Shown here: in pieces, positions 35,672 to 43,902 of the stretch
How the letters are laid out: each line of letters opens with the position of its first letter
How positions within the stretch are numbered: the stretch's first letter is position 1
NCBI RefSeq assembly: GCF_002803085.1
Contig: NZ_NNBJ01000008.1
Coordinates: 62,001 to 126,000 of the forward strand
DNA length: 64,000 nt
From: Streptomyces sp. CB01201
GTDB taxonomy: Bacteria > Actinomycetota > Actinomycetes > Streptomycetales > Streptomycetaceae
Direction of reading: 5' to 3'
The notes under the pieces: model-generated
Told to the model about the DNA's origin: nothing
Databases searched by the model: none
What the model saw: only the letters and a program-made list of their open reading frames with translations
Program-made: the position numbers and the translations under genes

Positions 35672-35977
35672 ATGAGCGACCAGTCCCCCAACGCGTACGG
35701 AACTCCGCAGCCCGGCGGGATGCCGCCTGCGCCGACTCCGTACGGCTACGACCCCTACGGCCGTCCGTACTCGGACAAGTCGAAGATCGTGGCGGGCGTC
35801 CTCCAGCTGTTCCTGGGCACCTTCGGCATCGGCCGCTTCTACACCAAGCACTTCGGCATGGCCATCGCCCAACTGCTCACCTGCGGCGGCCTGGGTGTCT
35901 GGGCGCTGATCGACGGGATCCTGCTCCTCGTCAGCGACGGCAAGACGGACGCGGACGGCCGCGTGCTGCGTGGCTGA
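35672..35977 (+). CDS. TM2 domain membrane protein
   Basis: The 101-residue protein has a Pro/Tyr/Gly-rich cytosolic N-terminus (P-Y-G-Y-D-P-Y-G-R-P-Y) and a TM2 domain. The domain has helix 1 (V-A-G-V-L-Q-L-F-L-G-T-F-G-I-G-R-F-Y), a short loop, and helix 2 (A-Q-L-L-T-C-G-G-L-G-V-W-A-L-I-D-G-I-L-L-L). The role of TM2 proteins in bacteria is unknown. Its end overlaps the next gene by 8 bases, so the two are co-translated. Confidence 0.9.
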   Translation: MSDQSPNAYGTPQPGGMPPAPTPYGYDPYGRPYSDKSKIVAGVLQLFLGTFGIGRFYTKHFGMAIAQLLTCGGLGVWALIDGILLLVSDGKTDADGRVLRG

Positions 35978-36410
35978 ACTCCCGCACCACCAGGCGGCGC
36001 CCGGGGAGATCCTCCCCGGGCGCCGCCCGCGTCTGCCCTCCGCCGTGCCGCCCATCGCGGCCGGCCTCGCCGCGGCCGCGGGCCTGTTCTACCTCTACGG
36101 GCACAGCCCCTTCGACGCAGCGCAGCTCCTCCCCCGCTGCCCCTTCCACTGGGCGACCGGCCTCAACTGCCCTGCGTGCGGCGGTAGTCGGATGACGTAC
36201 GCCCTGCTGCACGGCGATCTGCCGACCGCTCTGCGCGCCAACCCCGCGCTGTGCGCGGCCGCCCCCCTCGCGGCCTGCCTCTACGGCCGTTGGGCCGTCG
36301 CGGGCGTGCGGGGCCGGCGGTACCGGCTGTCGCTCGGCCGCCGCGGCGTCGCCCTCATTCTCGGCACGGCGCTCGGCTGGACGGTCGTCCGCAACATCGT
36401 GGGCTGCTGA
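35970..36410 (+). CDS. DUF2752 membrane protein
   Basis: The 146-residue protein has three hydrophobic helices and the DUF2752 signature C-P-F-H-W-A-T-G-L-N-C-P-A-C-G-G-S-R-M-T-Y-A-L-L-H-G-D-L: a C-P-x-C-G motif near the first helix and an invariant Arg. It starts with GTG inside the TM2 gene. TM2 and DUF2752 genes pair in many actinomycetes; function unknown. Confidence 0.88.
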   Translation: MAELPHHQAAPGEILPGRRPRLPSAVPPIAAGLAAAAGLFYLYGHSPFDAAQLLPRCPFHWATGLNCPACGGSRMTYALLHGDLPTALRANPALCAAAPLAACLYGRWAVAGVRGRRYRLSLGRRGVALILGTALGWTVVRNIVGC

Positions 36411-36431
36411 ATCCCTTTCCCCGCGCGGGAC

Positions 36432-36671
36432 TTGGCCCTTGACCCTCACGTGGCGTCAGGCCATGACCGACGCCCTCGGCGGCCGGATGCCTATCTGGAG
36501 GACCATGTGCGCCGTGCGATGTCGGTGTGGACGAAGGTCGGCACGGCGGCCGAGGGGCGAGCCGTGCGGAGCCTCGGCGAGGACCTGGATTCGGGCCGTT
36601 GGGCCGAGCGCAACAGCGATCTCGTCGATCTCGACGCGGCGGATCTCGGCCTCCGCCTGCTCACGGCGTGA
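36432..36671 (+). pseudogene. C-terminal remnant of a SAM-dependent methyltransferase
   Basis: Only about 60 residues remain: Y-L-E-D-H-V-R-R-A-M-S-V-W then V-R-S-L-G-E-D-L-D-S-G-R-W-A-E-R-N-S-D-L and L-D-L-D-A-A-D-L-G-L-R-L-L. This matches the last helix-strand unit common at the end of actinobacterial class I methyltransferases (L-x-x-D-L-x-S-G-x-W). The SAM-binding motifs are missing. The first 20 codons look unrelated. Confidence 0.55.
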
Positions 36672-36704
36672 GCGCGGGCAGGATGGGTGCCGCGCCTGCA
36701 TGCG

Positions 36705-36867
36705 TCAGGGCGTGACCGCGGCGCGCTTCGAGAGGTCGAGGGTGAAGGCCACACGGTCGAGGCCGGGGCCGCCGTGGTCCGGCCTCGTCCCGCACGGCGA
36801 GCACACGGGGATGATCTTCCTCGGCAGGGCGCCGGGCGGTCAGGCCGATGGGCAGATCATTGATCAT
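36705..36867 (-). pseudogene. decayed GNAT acetyltransferase (both ends, core deleted)
   Basis: The minus strand opens with M-I-N-D-L-P-I-G-L-T-A-R-R-P-A-E-E-D-H-P-R-V-L-A-V, a typical GNAT N-terminus. After a frameshift it continues D-H-G-G-P-G-L-D-R-V-A-F-T-L-D-L to a TGA at 36705, a typical GNAT C-terminus. The roughly 100-residue core including the acetyl-CoA loop is absent. Confidence 0.55.
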
Positions 36868-36928
36868 CCAGCCAGTACTCGGTTCCGCGGATCGCTGCCG
36901 CGCTGTGCCCGATCGACCACGCCGATCG

Positions 36929-37438
36929 TCAGCGGCGCTCCAACAGGCCCCGTACGTAAGCCGCTTGGCCGGTGTGCTGGAGGCAGTCGGAGATGACGCT
37001 GATCAGTCGGACGCCCAGGGTGACATGCGGCGTCCACCGCTCGTCGACGACGCGGTCGAGCGCCGCGTCGTCGATGTCGCGGACGAATGCCAGAGTCTGC
37101 TCGTGCACGGCGTCGTAGTACCCGGCCAGCCGGTCGGCGGAGATGCCGCGGACCGACGCCACCTGTTTGGCCGAGTGCCCGTACCCGGTCTCCTCCTCGG
37201 CCAGGGGCAGATCGAACCGCTCCGCCCAGCCGCCGGTGGTCCACACCTGGTCCCGGCCCGCCGCGTCGGCCACATGGTCGTCCTGGACACGGGTGAGGTG
37301 CCAGATCAGCCAGACGATCGAATTCGCCCCGTCGTCCGGCCGGAACGCCAGGTCCTCCGGCGTGAGCCCCTCGACGACGGAGTGCACTTGCTCCTGGACG
37401 CGCCCGAAGGCGTCCGTCAAAACCTCGGCAGTGTTCAT
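36929..37438 (-). CDS. DinB/DUF664 family protein
   Basis: The 169-residue four-helix-bundle protein belongs to the DinB superfamily, which includes mycothiol-dependent maleylpyruvate isomerases and thiol transferases. Metal-binding histidines are seen in W-L-I-W-H-L-T-R-V-Q-D-D-H and the late helix L-Q-H-T-G-Q-A-A-Y-V-R-G. A mycothiol-linked role is inferred. The start at 37438 is preferred by similarity of length to the family; an ATG at 37456 is also possible, and the upstream sequence shows no strong ribosome binding site. Confidence 0.85.
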   Translation of the reverse strand: MNTAEVLTDAFGRVQEQVHSVVEGLTPEDLAFRPDDGANSIVWLIWHLTRVQDDHVADAAGRDQVWTTGGWAERFDLPLAEEETGYGHSAKQVASVRGISADRLAGYYDAVHEQTLAFVRDIDDAALDRVVDERWTPHVTLGVRLISVISDCLQHTGQAAYVRGLLERR

Positions 37439-37573
37439 GCGACCATAGTCGCCCATACGTCCCGCGCCCCGCGTGATACATACCGCCGCACGGCCGGAAC
37501 GGCGGGCCCGCCCGGCCGTACGCCATCGAGCGGCCACTGCCGCTCCGCTGCGCTGGACGGCATACTGAGGGCC

Positions 37574-38824
37574 GTGCGAGTAGCGATCATGACGGTCGGT
37601 TCACGAGGCGATGTCGCTCCCTACACCGGACTCGCGGACGGGCTGGTCCGGGCGGGACACGATGTCACGCTGGTGACCCACGCCCGGTTCGAGCCACTGC
37701 TCGCGCGGTCGGCCGTCCGGTTCCACCCGATCCCCATCGATCCGCACGCCGAACTGCACGGTGCGCGAGGCCGTTCGCTGCACCGCAGCAGGACGGGGCC
37801 CGGCAAGCTCGTCCGGGTGCTGGGAATGGCGAGATCGCTGGCCGACGAGATGGCGGACGACCTGCTGCGGGCGGCGCAGGCCAGCGACATCCTGCTCCTC
37901 GCCGGTTCCGTGGCCCCGCTGGGCTTTGCCATCGCCGACGGCCTCGGTCTGCCCAGCATCGGGCTCAACCTTCAGCCCCTCCATCCGACCGGGGCCTTCG
38001 TCCCGCCGATGGCCGGTGTCGGATCATGGGGCGCACCGGCCAACAGGGCGGCCGGACACGGCATGCACCTCGCCCTGGCGCATGTGTACGCGCCGGCCGC
38101 ACAGCGAGTACGGCGCCGGCTCGGCGGCACCTCGCACGGGCCCTGGGCGCAGCATCGGGAACGTGAACGCGGCCACTGGCCCGTGCTGCACGGCTACAGC
38201 CCGCTCGTCGTACCGCGCCCCAGCGACTGGCGCACGGGCCTGGAGGTGACGGGCTACTGGTGGCCCCGCGTCCCGGATCCTCAACTACCGGACAGATTGC
38301 GCGACTTCATCGCAGCCGGGCCCGCCCCGGTGTTCATCGGGCTGGGCAGCGCCACCGTGCCCGACCCGGCCCGGGTGTCGGGCCAGATCGTCCGCGCGCT
38401 GCGGGCGGCCGGACTGCGGGGCATCCTCCAAGAAGGCTGGGCCGGACTGCGCGGACACGGCGACGACATCATCACCGTCGCAGACGTTCCGCACAGCGTG
38501 CTGTTCCCCCACCTGGCGGCGGTCGTCCACCACGCGGGGGCCGGGACCACCGGCGCGGGGCTGCGCGCGGGGATCCCGGCGGTGCCGGTGCCGGTCCAGT
38601 TCGACGCCGGGTTCTGGGCCGACCGCCTGGTCCGCCTCGGCGTGGCGCCCCGCGCCGTTCCGCTGCGCCGGCTGACGGCCGACAGCCTGGCGACGGCGCT
38701 CCAGGAGGCCACCGCCGAGCCGCGCTACCGCCGGCACGCCCGGGCCCTGGCGGCGCGCCTGGCCGCGGAAGACGGCGTCCCGCCGGTCCTGGATGCCATC
38801 ACTAGGAGTCGTTGCCGCCGGTGA
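37574..38824 (+). CDS. GT1-family glycosyltransferase (MGT/sterol glucosyltransferase-like)
   Basis: The 416-residue GT-B enzyme has an N-terminal acceptor domain starting V-R-V-A-I-M-T-V-G-S-R-G-D-V-A-P-Y-T-G-L-A, typical of UDP-sugar glycosyltransferases of macrolide, sterol and polyketide type. The C-terminal donor domain has F-I-G-L-G-S and the signature V-V-H-H-A-G-A-G-T-T-G-A-G-L-R-A-G-I-P and P-V-Q-F-D-A-G-F-W-A-D-R. Acceptor unknown. A GAGG word near the GTG is the only ribosome binding site. Its last 23 bases overlap the end of the WD40 remnant on the other strand. Confidence 0.9.
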   Translation: MRVAIMTVGSRGDVAPYTGLADGLVRAGHDVTLVTHARFEPLLARSAVRFHPIPIDPHAELHGARGRSLHRSRTGPGKLVRVLGMARSLADEMADDLLRAAQASDILLLAGSVAPLGFAIADGLGLPSIGLNLQPLHPTGAFVPPMAGVGSWGAPANRAAGHGMHLALAHVYAPAAQRVRRRLGGTSHGPWAQHRERERGHWPVLHGYSPLVVPRPSDWRTGLEVTGYWWPRVPDPQLPDRLRDFIAAGPAPVFIGLGSATVPDPARVSGQIVRALRAAGLRGILQEGWAGLRGHGDDIITVADVPHSVLFPHLAAVVHHAGAGTTGAGLRAGIPAVPVPVQFDAGFWADRLVRLGVAPRAVPLRRLTADSLATALQEATAEPRYRRHARALAARLAAEDGVPPVLDAITRSRCRR

Positions 38825-39047
38825 CCAGGACGAGGCCGTCCGGGCTGAACGCCACCGTCGGGACGGGGCCGGAGTGGGCGGTGAGGACGGTGGGCAGCTG
38901 ATCGCCGTGCAGGTCCCACAGCAGGACCTTCCCGTCCGCGGCACCCGCCGCCGGTCGGCGGCCGTCCGCGGCGAAGGCGAGCGTGTAGAGCCGTGAGCCG
39001 GGCCCCGGCAGGCGCTTCACCCTGCCCGGGCGGGATCGCTCAAGTAC
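38802..39047 (-). pseudogene. C-terminal remnant of a WD40-repeat protein
   Basis: About 80 residues show one and a half WD40 blades: L-Y-T-L-A-F-A-A-D-G-R followed by K-V-L-L-W-D-L-H-G, then H-S-G-P-V-P-T-V-A-F-S-P-D-G-L-V-L-V-T-G-G-N-D-S. A functional propeller needs seven blades, so this is a fragment. No start or upstream blades are found. The source could be a large WD40 signalling protein, but nothing remains to decide. Confidence 0.65.
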
Positions 39048-39157
39048 CATATCCCGAAGGACCGTTGGGCCAGAACTACAGCAGATGGCCGCCGGGTCCG
39101 AAGCGGGTGCCGCCCGCTTCCTCGGCCCGGGGGGGGAACCCGGAATCAACCGTGCCG

Positions 39158-39182
39158 GGCCCGGCACCCCGGGTGCCGGGCC
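39158..39182. terminator. hairpin terminator downstream of epimerase gene
   Basis: A perfect 11-bp inverted repeat (39158-39168 and 39172-39182) with a 3-base loop lies 38 bases past the stop of the minus-strand epimerase gene. Confidence 0.7.
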
Positions 39183-39219
39183 GGGCGCGATCAGACGTGG
39201 TCGCCCTGCCCTGCGGCCG

Positions 39220-40074
39220 CTACAGCACGCCCGCGTCCCGAGCCACCCACAGCGAGGGGATGAACGGGCGGTAGCCCAGTTCGTGCCGGATCCTGGTCGT
39301 GGACATCACTCCGCTCCAGGGGTCCGGGGCCTCCTTGTCGTAGACCTCGGGCGGCACGGGCAGACCGTGGAACTGGAAGAGGTCCACCGTGGTGACCGGT
39401 GCGTCGTCGGCGATGTTGTAGACGCCGTGCGCGCCGGGTGCGTACAGCAGCCGCCGCAGGCCCTGGGCCACGTCGATGTGGTGGCCCATGTGCAGGCGCT
39501 GCATGGCCGGCCAGTCGGGTGCCCAGCGCAGCGCCACGGACAGGTGGGGGTCGCCGTCGCCGTAGACGAAGGGCAGTCGTGCGATCCGGAGGTCGTCGAG
39601 CCCGTCCAGTGCGCCGAGCGCTCGCTCCGCCTCTTCCTTCGACTCGGGGTAGGCACCCCAGAAGTGGCCGCCCGGCTCGGTCTCATCGCTCTCGACCAGC
39701 GCCCTGCCGCGCCCCCTGCCGTAGACGAGCCCGGTGCTGACCTGCACGAACCGGCGTACGCCCGCGGCGACGGCGGCCCGGCCGAGTTCGACGGCCGCGT
39801 CCCGGTTGACCGCGCGGGCCTCCTCGTCCGGCACTCCGCGGAACGCGGCGGCCGCGTTCACCACCGCGTCCACGCCGTCCGTGGCCTTGCCGAGCGCGTC
39901 CGTGTCCCGCAGATCGCCGACGACCACTTGGGCGCCGAGTTCCGCGAACCGCTCGCCGCGCGCGCTGTCCCGCACCAGCACCCGCACCTCGTCACCGGGT
40001 GCCGCGTTCGCCAGCAGCCGCGGCACGAACCGGCTCCCGACCTGGCCCGTAGCGCCTGTCACCAAGGTCAGCAT
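39220..40074 (-). CDS. NAD(P)-dependent sugar epimerase/dehydratase-like protein
   Basis: The 284-residue extended SDR has the nucleotide-binding G-A-T-G-Q-V-G-S-R-F at the N-terminus. The acidic V-V-V-G-D-L-R-D-T-D follows, then S-T-G-L-V-Y-G and the catalytic Y-P-E-S-K (Tyr-x3-Lys). Substrate unknown. GAGGAGG lies 5 bases before the ATG at 40074. It is divergent from an XRE regulator at 40202, a common arrangement for autoregulated reductase genes. Confidence 0.88.
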   Translation of the reverse strand: MLTLVTGATGQVGSRFVPRLLANAAPGDEVRVLVRDSARGERFAELGAQVVVGDLRDTDALGKATDGVDAVVNAAAAFRGVPDEEARAVNRDAAVELGRAAVAAGVRRFVQVSTGLVYGRGRGRALVESDETEPGGHFWGAYPESKEEAERALGALDGLDDLRIARLPFVYGDGDPHLSVALRWAPDWPAMQRLHMGHHIDVAQGLRRLLYAPGAHGVYNIADDAPVTTVDLFQFHGLPVPPEVYDKEAPDPWSGVMSTTRIRHELGYRPFIPSLWVARDAGVL

Positions 40075-40201
40075 GGCCGCCTCCTCGTTGTCGTAACCAT
40101 GGCCCCAGCGTGCGGGCAGATCGGACACGGCGGGAGAGACGCGCCGGTCCAGGGACCGGCGCTCCCTGGATACGAGCCGGGATCCGAGGGACCCTGACGG
40201 G

Positions 40202-41032
40202 GTGGACCGAATGGAACTGGCCGACTTCCTGCGGCGCTCCCGCACCCGGCTGACCCCCTCCGACGTGGGTCTGAGCGCGGGCCCACGGCGGCGCACCCCG
40301 GGGCTGCGCCGCGAGGAGGTGGCGCAGCTCGCCGGGATGTCGACGGACTACTACACCCGGCTCGAACAGCGCCGCGGCTCCCACCCGTCGCGGCAGATGC
40401 TCACCGCGCTCGCCCGCGCCCTGCGGCTCACGGATGTCGAGCGCGACCACCTGTTCCACCTGGCGGGCGAGGAGCCGCCGCGCCCCTGCGGTTCCTCGGG
40501 GCACGTGCGCCCCGGTCTCCTGCTGATCCTCGACCGGCTGACCGATCTGCCCGCGTCGGTGCTGAGCGACTGGGGCGAGGTGCTCGCGCAGAACACGATG
40601 GCGGTGGCCCTCAGCGGAGACAACACGGGGAGCAATCTGATCCGGCGCTGGTTCACGGACCCGGGCACCCGTGCCCTGTTTCCGCCCGAGAACCACGAGC
40701 AGCATGCCCGCTCGCACGTGGCGAGCCTGCGTGCGGTCACCGCCGCGCGCCCCGACGATCCGGGCCCCGCCGCGCTCGTCGATGAACTGCGGGCCACCTC
40801 GTGCGAGTTCGAGGCCTACTGGCAGTCGCACGATGTCGTCGTGCGTCGCCCGTCGCCGAAGCGGTTCCTCCATCCCGTGGTGGGCACCCTCGATCTCGAC
40901 TGCGAGGTACTGCTCAGCGATGGCCACAGCCAGCAGCTCGTCGTGCACTCGGCACGGCCGGGCACGGACAGCCGTCAGCGCCTCGAACTGCTGCGGGTGG
41001 TAGGACTCCAGGATCTCACCTCCAGCTCATAG
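40202..41032 (+). CDS. XRE-family regulator with MmyB-like ligand domain
   Basis: The 276-residue regulator has an N-terminal helix-turn-helix (about 25-75): R-T-P-G-L-R-R-E-E-V-A-Q-L-A-G-M-S-T-D-Y-Y-T-R-L-E-Q-R-R-G. The C-terminal domain (about 105-270) is of the MmyB type, which binds a fatty-acid-like ligand (W-G-E-V-L-A-Q-N, L-I-R-R-W-F-T-D-P). It probably controls the divergent epimerase gene through the 127-base gap. GTG at 40202 and ATG at 40211 are both possible starts. Confidence 0.88.
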   Translation: MDRMELADFLRRSRTRLTPSDVGLSAGPRRRTPGLRREEVAQLAGMSTDYYTRLEQRRGSHPSRQMLTALARALRLTDVERDHLFHLAGEEPPRPCGSSGHVRPGLLLILDRLTDLPASVLSDWGEVLAQNTMAVALSGDNTGSNLIRRWFTDPGTRALFPPENHEQHARSHVASLRAVTAARPDDPGPAALVDELRATSCEFEAYWQSHDVVVRRPSPKRFLHPVVGTLDLDCEVLLSDGHSQQLVVHSARPGTDSRQRLELLRVVGLQDLTSSS

Positions 41033-41109
41033 TTGACGTTGCGTCAGATCACCGAGGTGCGGCGTTCGGCCCCTCGGTTTTACCACCACACTCCCAACCG
41101 GCAACGGTC

Positions 41110-41160
41110 TAGTATCAGCCTCATCGCTATAGTATTTTATTTGCATCCACACGATAGCGA
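41110..41160 (+). promoter_or_regulatory. AT-rich promoter/operator of the sugar-acid operon
   Basis: Two TAGTAT hexamers (41110-41115 and 41130-41135) and a TATAGT (41128-41133) are candidate -10 boxes. TCGCTAT (41124-41130) and ATAGCGA (41154-41160) form an inverted repeat around the likely start point. The GntR/FCD protein at 48179 is the natural candidate regulator. Confidence 0.45.
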
Positions 41161-41187
41161 CTCTTGAGCGGCGGCTGCGGCAGCCGG

Positions 41188-42255
41188 ATGGGCGGGGCGA
41201 CGTTGGCTGATCAACTGACGCATCGGGACGGGCCATTGACCCCGACGCGGGGACGGGTCCTGGTGACCACCGGGTGGTTGGGGCCCGGGGACGAGGTGGA
41301 CCGCTACCTGACCGGGGCGGGGCTCCAGGTCGTGCACGGTTCCATCCGCGAGCGGGAGCGCCGGGGGCGGACCCTGTCGGACGTGGTGGGCTCCGTGGAC
41401 GCGATCGTCGCGGGGACCGAGCACATCGGCAGGGAGGTCTTCGAGGCGGCGCCGCGGCTTCGGGTGATAGGCCGCACGGGCGTCGGCCACGACAACGTCG
41501 ACGTGGTGGCGGCCACCGCGCACGGTGTGGCGGTGTGCCCGACCCCCGGCGTCAACCGGCAGTCCGTCGCCGAGCACACCATGGGGCTGCTCCTCGGCCT
41601 GGCCCGCGGGATTCCACAGAACGTCGCGTCCGTTCGCGCGGGCCGCTGGGAGCAGCCCAGCGGGCGGGAGTTGGCGGGCGCGACGCTCGGCGTCGTCGGC
41701 CTCGGCGCGATAGGGCGCCTCGTGGCCGGCCTCGCGCAGGCCTTCGGCATGCGGGTCGTCGCACACGACCCCGCCATCGACCGCGCGTACGCGGCCGAGC
41801 ACGACATCGGCGTACGCGAACTGCCGCGCCTGCTCAACGAGTCCGACTTCGTCAGCCTGCATCTGTTCCTCAGTCCCGGAACCCGTCACCTGCTGGACGC
41901 AAACGCGTTCGCCCTGATGAAGCCAGGCGCCTTCGTCATCAACACGGCGCGCGGAGGCATCGTCGACGAGGACGCCCTGGCCGACGCGCTCGCCTCCGGT
42001 CGGCTCGGGGGCGCCGCCATGGACACCGTGGGGACCGAACCCCTGCCACCGGACAGCCCGTTGCGCTCCTTCGACAACGTCCTGGTGACCGCGCACATCG
42101 GCGCCGCCACCGAGGAGTCACGGGCCCGTTCGGGCCTGATGGCCGCTCGCTCGGTGCTGACCGTGCTGCGGGGCGGCCGTGCCGAGCACACCGTCAATCC
42201 CGAGTACGCCATGCTCCGGGACCGGGCCCGCCCGCACGGGGCGGCGCGGCGATGA
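41188..42255 (+). CDS. D-isomer-specific 2-hydroxyacid dehydrogenase (PGDH-like)
   Basis: The 355-residue NAD-dependent dehydrogenase has an N-terminal catalytic-domain strand R-V-L-V-T-T-G-W-L-G, then R-T-G-V-G-H-D-N-V-D-V. The Rossmann fold is L-G-V-V-G-L-G-A-I-G-R-L. The active site has N-T-A-R-G-G-I-V-D-E-D-A-L (Arg), a Glu in G-T-E-P-L, and H-I-G-A-A-T-E-E-S (His). In this operon it may oxidise C2 of a tetronate such as threonate or erythronate to a 2-oxo acid, a step done elsewhere by unrelated dehydrogenase families. The start is unsure (TTG 41164, ATG 41188). The stop overlaps the next start (ATGA). Confidence 0.88.
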   Translation: MGGATLADQLTHRDGPLTPTRGRVLVTTGWLGPGDEVDRYLTGAGLQVVHGSIRERERRGRTLSDVVGSVDAIVAGTEHIGREVFEAAPRLRVIGRTGVGHDNVDVVAATAHGVAVCPTPGVNRQSVAEHTMGLLLGLARGIPQNVASVRAGRWEQPSGRELAGATLGVVGLGAIGRLVAGLAQAFGMRVVAHDPAIDRAYAAEHDIGVRELPRLLNESDFVSLHLFLSPGTRHLLDANAFALMKPGAFVINTARGGIVDEDALADALASGRLGGAAMDTVGTEPLPPDSPLRSFDNVLVTAHIGAATEESRARSGLMAARSVLTVLRGGRAEHTVNPEYAMLRDRARPHGAARR

Positions 42256-43049
42256 CGACGTGGCGCTGGGCCGCGAACCTCAAGTGGCTCTTCACCGAGC
42301 TGGACTTCGACGCCCGCTTCGAGGCGGCCGCGGCGGCCGGTTTCGCGGGGGTGGAGTTCCCGTCCCCCTACGGCCGCTCCCCCGGTGTACTGCGCCGGCG
42401 GCTACGCGACGCGGGACTGACCCAGGTGCTGATCAACACACCCATGGGTGAGCCCGGCACACCGACCCGTTCGGGACTCGCCTGCATCCCGGGTCGCGAG
42501 GGCGAGTTCCGGACCGGGATCGAGCGCGGCCTGGAGTACGCGACCGGGCTGGACTGCGGCCTGTTGCACGTCGTCGGCGGCATCGTGCCCGACGAGGTGA
42601 GTCGTGACCGGGCGTTCGCGCGGTATGTCACCAATATCGGCTGGGCCGCGGAGCGGGCGCGCGGGACGGGGGTCCGGCTCGTCCTTGAAGCGCAGAACAA
42701 GCGCGACTGCCCCGGGTTCGTCCTGGAGTCCCAGGAGCAGGCGGCCGCGGTCGCGGAGGCGGTCGGCGACGAACAGGTCGGCCTGCTGCTCGACTTCTAC
42801 CATCTCCAGATCGACCAGGGCGATCTCATCAGCACCTACCGGCGCCTCCAGAGCCGGGTGCGACACCTCCAACTCGCGGACGCCCCAGGGCGCCACGAAC
42901 CCGGGACGGGTGAGATCGGCTGGCGCGCCCTGCTGCGGGCCGTCGCCGACTCCGGTTACCGGGGCTGGATCGGCTGCGAGTACGCCCCGGCCGGCGAGAC
43001 CGTGGCGGGCCTGGACTGGATGCGGCGCGTCGAGGAGGTGGCAGCGTGA
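42252..43049 (+). CDS. hydroxypyruvate/2-oxo-tetronate isomerase family TIM-barrel protein
   Basis: The 265-residue xylose-isomerase-like TIM barrel has an N-terminal A-A-N-L-K-W-L-F-T-E-L and A-G-F-A-G-V-E-F-P-S-P-Y. Metal-ligand positions follow at L-V-L-E-A-Q-N (Glu), L-L-L-D-F-Y-H-L-Q (Asp, His), Q-L-A-D-A-P-G-R-H-E-P-G-T-G-E-I, and I-G-C-E-Y (Glu). The set matches hydroxypyruvate isomerase and the OtnI group. Beside a DUF1537 kinase and class II aldolase, 2-oxo to 3-oxo tetronate isomerisation is the best guess. It overlaps both neighbours by 4 bases. Confidence 0.88.
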   Translation: MTTWRWAANLKWLFTELDFDARFEAAAAAGFAGVEFPSPYGRSPGVLRRRLRDAGLTQVLINTPMGEPGTPTRSGLACIPGREGEFRTGIERGLEYATGLDCGLLHVVGGIVPDEVSRDRAFARYVTNIGWAAERARGTGVRLVLEAQNKRDCPGFVLESQEQAAAVAEAVGDEQVGLLLDFYHLQIDQGDLISTYRRLQSRVRHLQLADAPGRHEPGTGEIGWRALLRAVADSGYRGWIGCEYAPAGETVAGLDWMRRVEEVAA

Positions 43050-43720
43050 CGGGTCCCCGGATCGCCCTGATCAGCGCCGTGCCCGCGGCGATGGCACCTG
43101 CCGCCGACGCACTGCGCACGGGCTTCCCCGAGGCACAGGTGTGGCACCTGCTGGACGACCGGCTGCTGTCCGACGCGGCGGACGCCGGTGGTCCGACCGC
43201 GCCGCTGCGGGCCCGGATGCGGCGCCTCATCGAGCACGCGGTGGCGGGGGGCGCCGATGCCGTACTCCTGACCTGCTCGCTCTACGGGGTCGTGGCGCAG
43301 GAGCTGGACGAGGAGGGTGCCGAGGCGGTTCCGGTACTGGCTCCGGACGCGGCGGCCTTCGAGCGGCTGGCGGCGGGCGGGTACCAACGCGTCCTGGTGA
43401 TCGCCTCGTTGGACGCGGCACTGCGGGATTCCAGTGACCGGCTTCGCACCGCTCTGGCTCAGCACGGACCGGCGGCGGGCGGCGTCGAGGTGTCGGGGGT
43501 CGTCGTGCCCGGAGCCCTCGCGGCGGCGGGGGACGCGCTGGTAGCAGTGCTGGCCGGGGCAGCGTGCGAGCCGGCCGCCCCGGTGGACGCGGTCTTCCTG
43601 GCCCAGTATTCGCTGGCTCCGGCGGCCTCAGGGCTCGCGATGGCGTTGGGGGTGCCGGTGGTGTCCGGGCCGACGAGTGCCGCCCACGCATTGCGCGCCG
43701 CACTCCTGAAGGACGCCTGA
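43046..43720 (+). CDS. Asp/Glu racemase superfamily protein with one visible catalytic Cys
   Basis: The 224-residue protein resembles the Asp/Glu/hydantoin racemase superfamily. The first active-site strand is V-L-L-T-C-S-L-Y-G with a Cys. The second, which normally carries the opposing Cys, reads V-F-L-A-Q-Y-S-L-A-P. Single-Cys members include arylmalonate decarboxylases and maleate isomerase-like proteins, so classic two-base racemisation is unlikely. Its place in the middle of a sugar-acid operon is unusual. It starts with GTG overlapping the upstream stop. Confidence 0.75.
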   Translation: MTGPRIALISAVPAAMAPAADALRTGFPEAQVWHLLDDRLLSDAADAGGPTAPLRARMRRLIEHAVAGGADAVLLTCSLYGVVAQELDEEGAEAVPVLAPDAAAFERLAAGGYQRVLVIASLDAALRDSSDRLRTALAQHGPAAGGVEVSGVVVPGALAAAGDALVAVLAGAACEPAAPVDAVFLAQYSLAPAASGLAMALGVPVVSGPTSAAHALRAALLKDA

Positions 43721-43902
43721 AGCGACCGCACGCCGCGAAGGCGCCTGAGCGACCCGTACGCGGGCCACGCCGCACCACGTCACACACCCGGCACACCTCC
43801 GTGCCCCGACTGCTCCCCGGCACGCCCGCGCCCCCGTCTTTGGGCGGTCCCGCCCCGCGAGCCGCTCGCTGGTCAACTCCCTTGCAAACAGAGAGGTTTG
43901 GC

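Noticed and set aside
35970..36449. Minus-strand frame opposite the DUF2752 gene
   Set aside because: The plus strand has the C-P-x-C-G signature and overlaps its operon partner; the minus frame has no recognisable feature.
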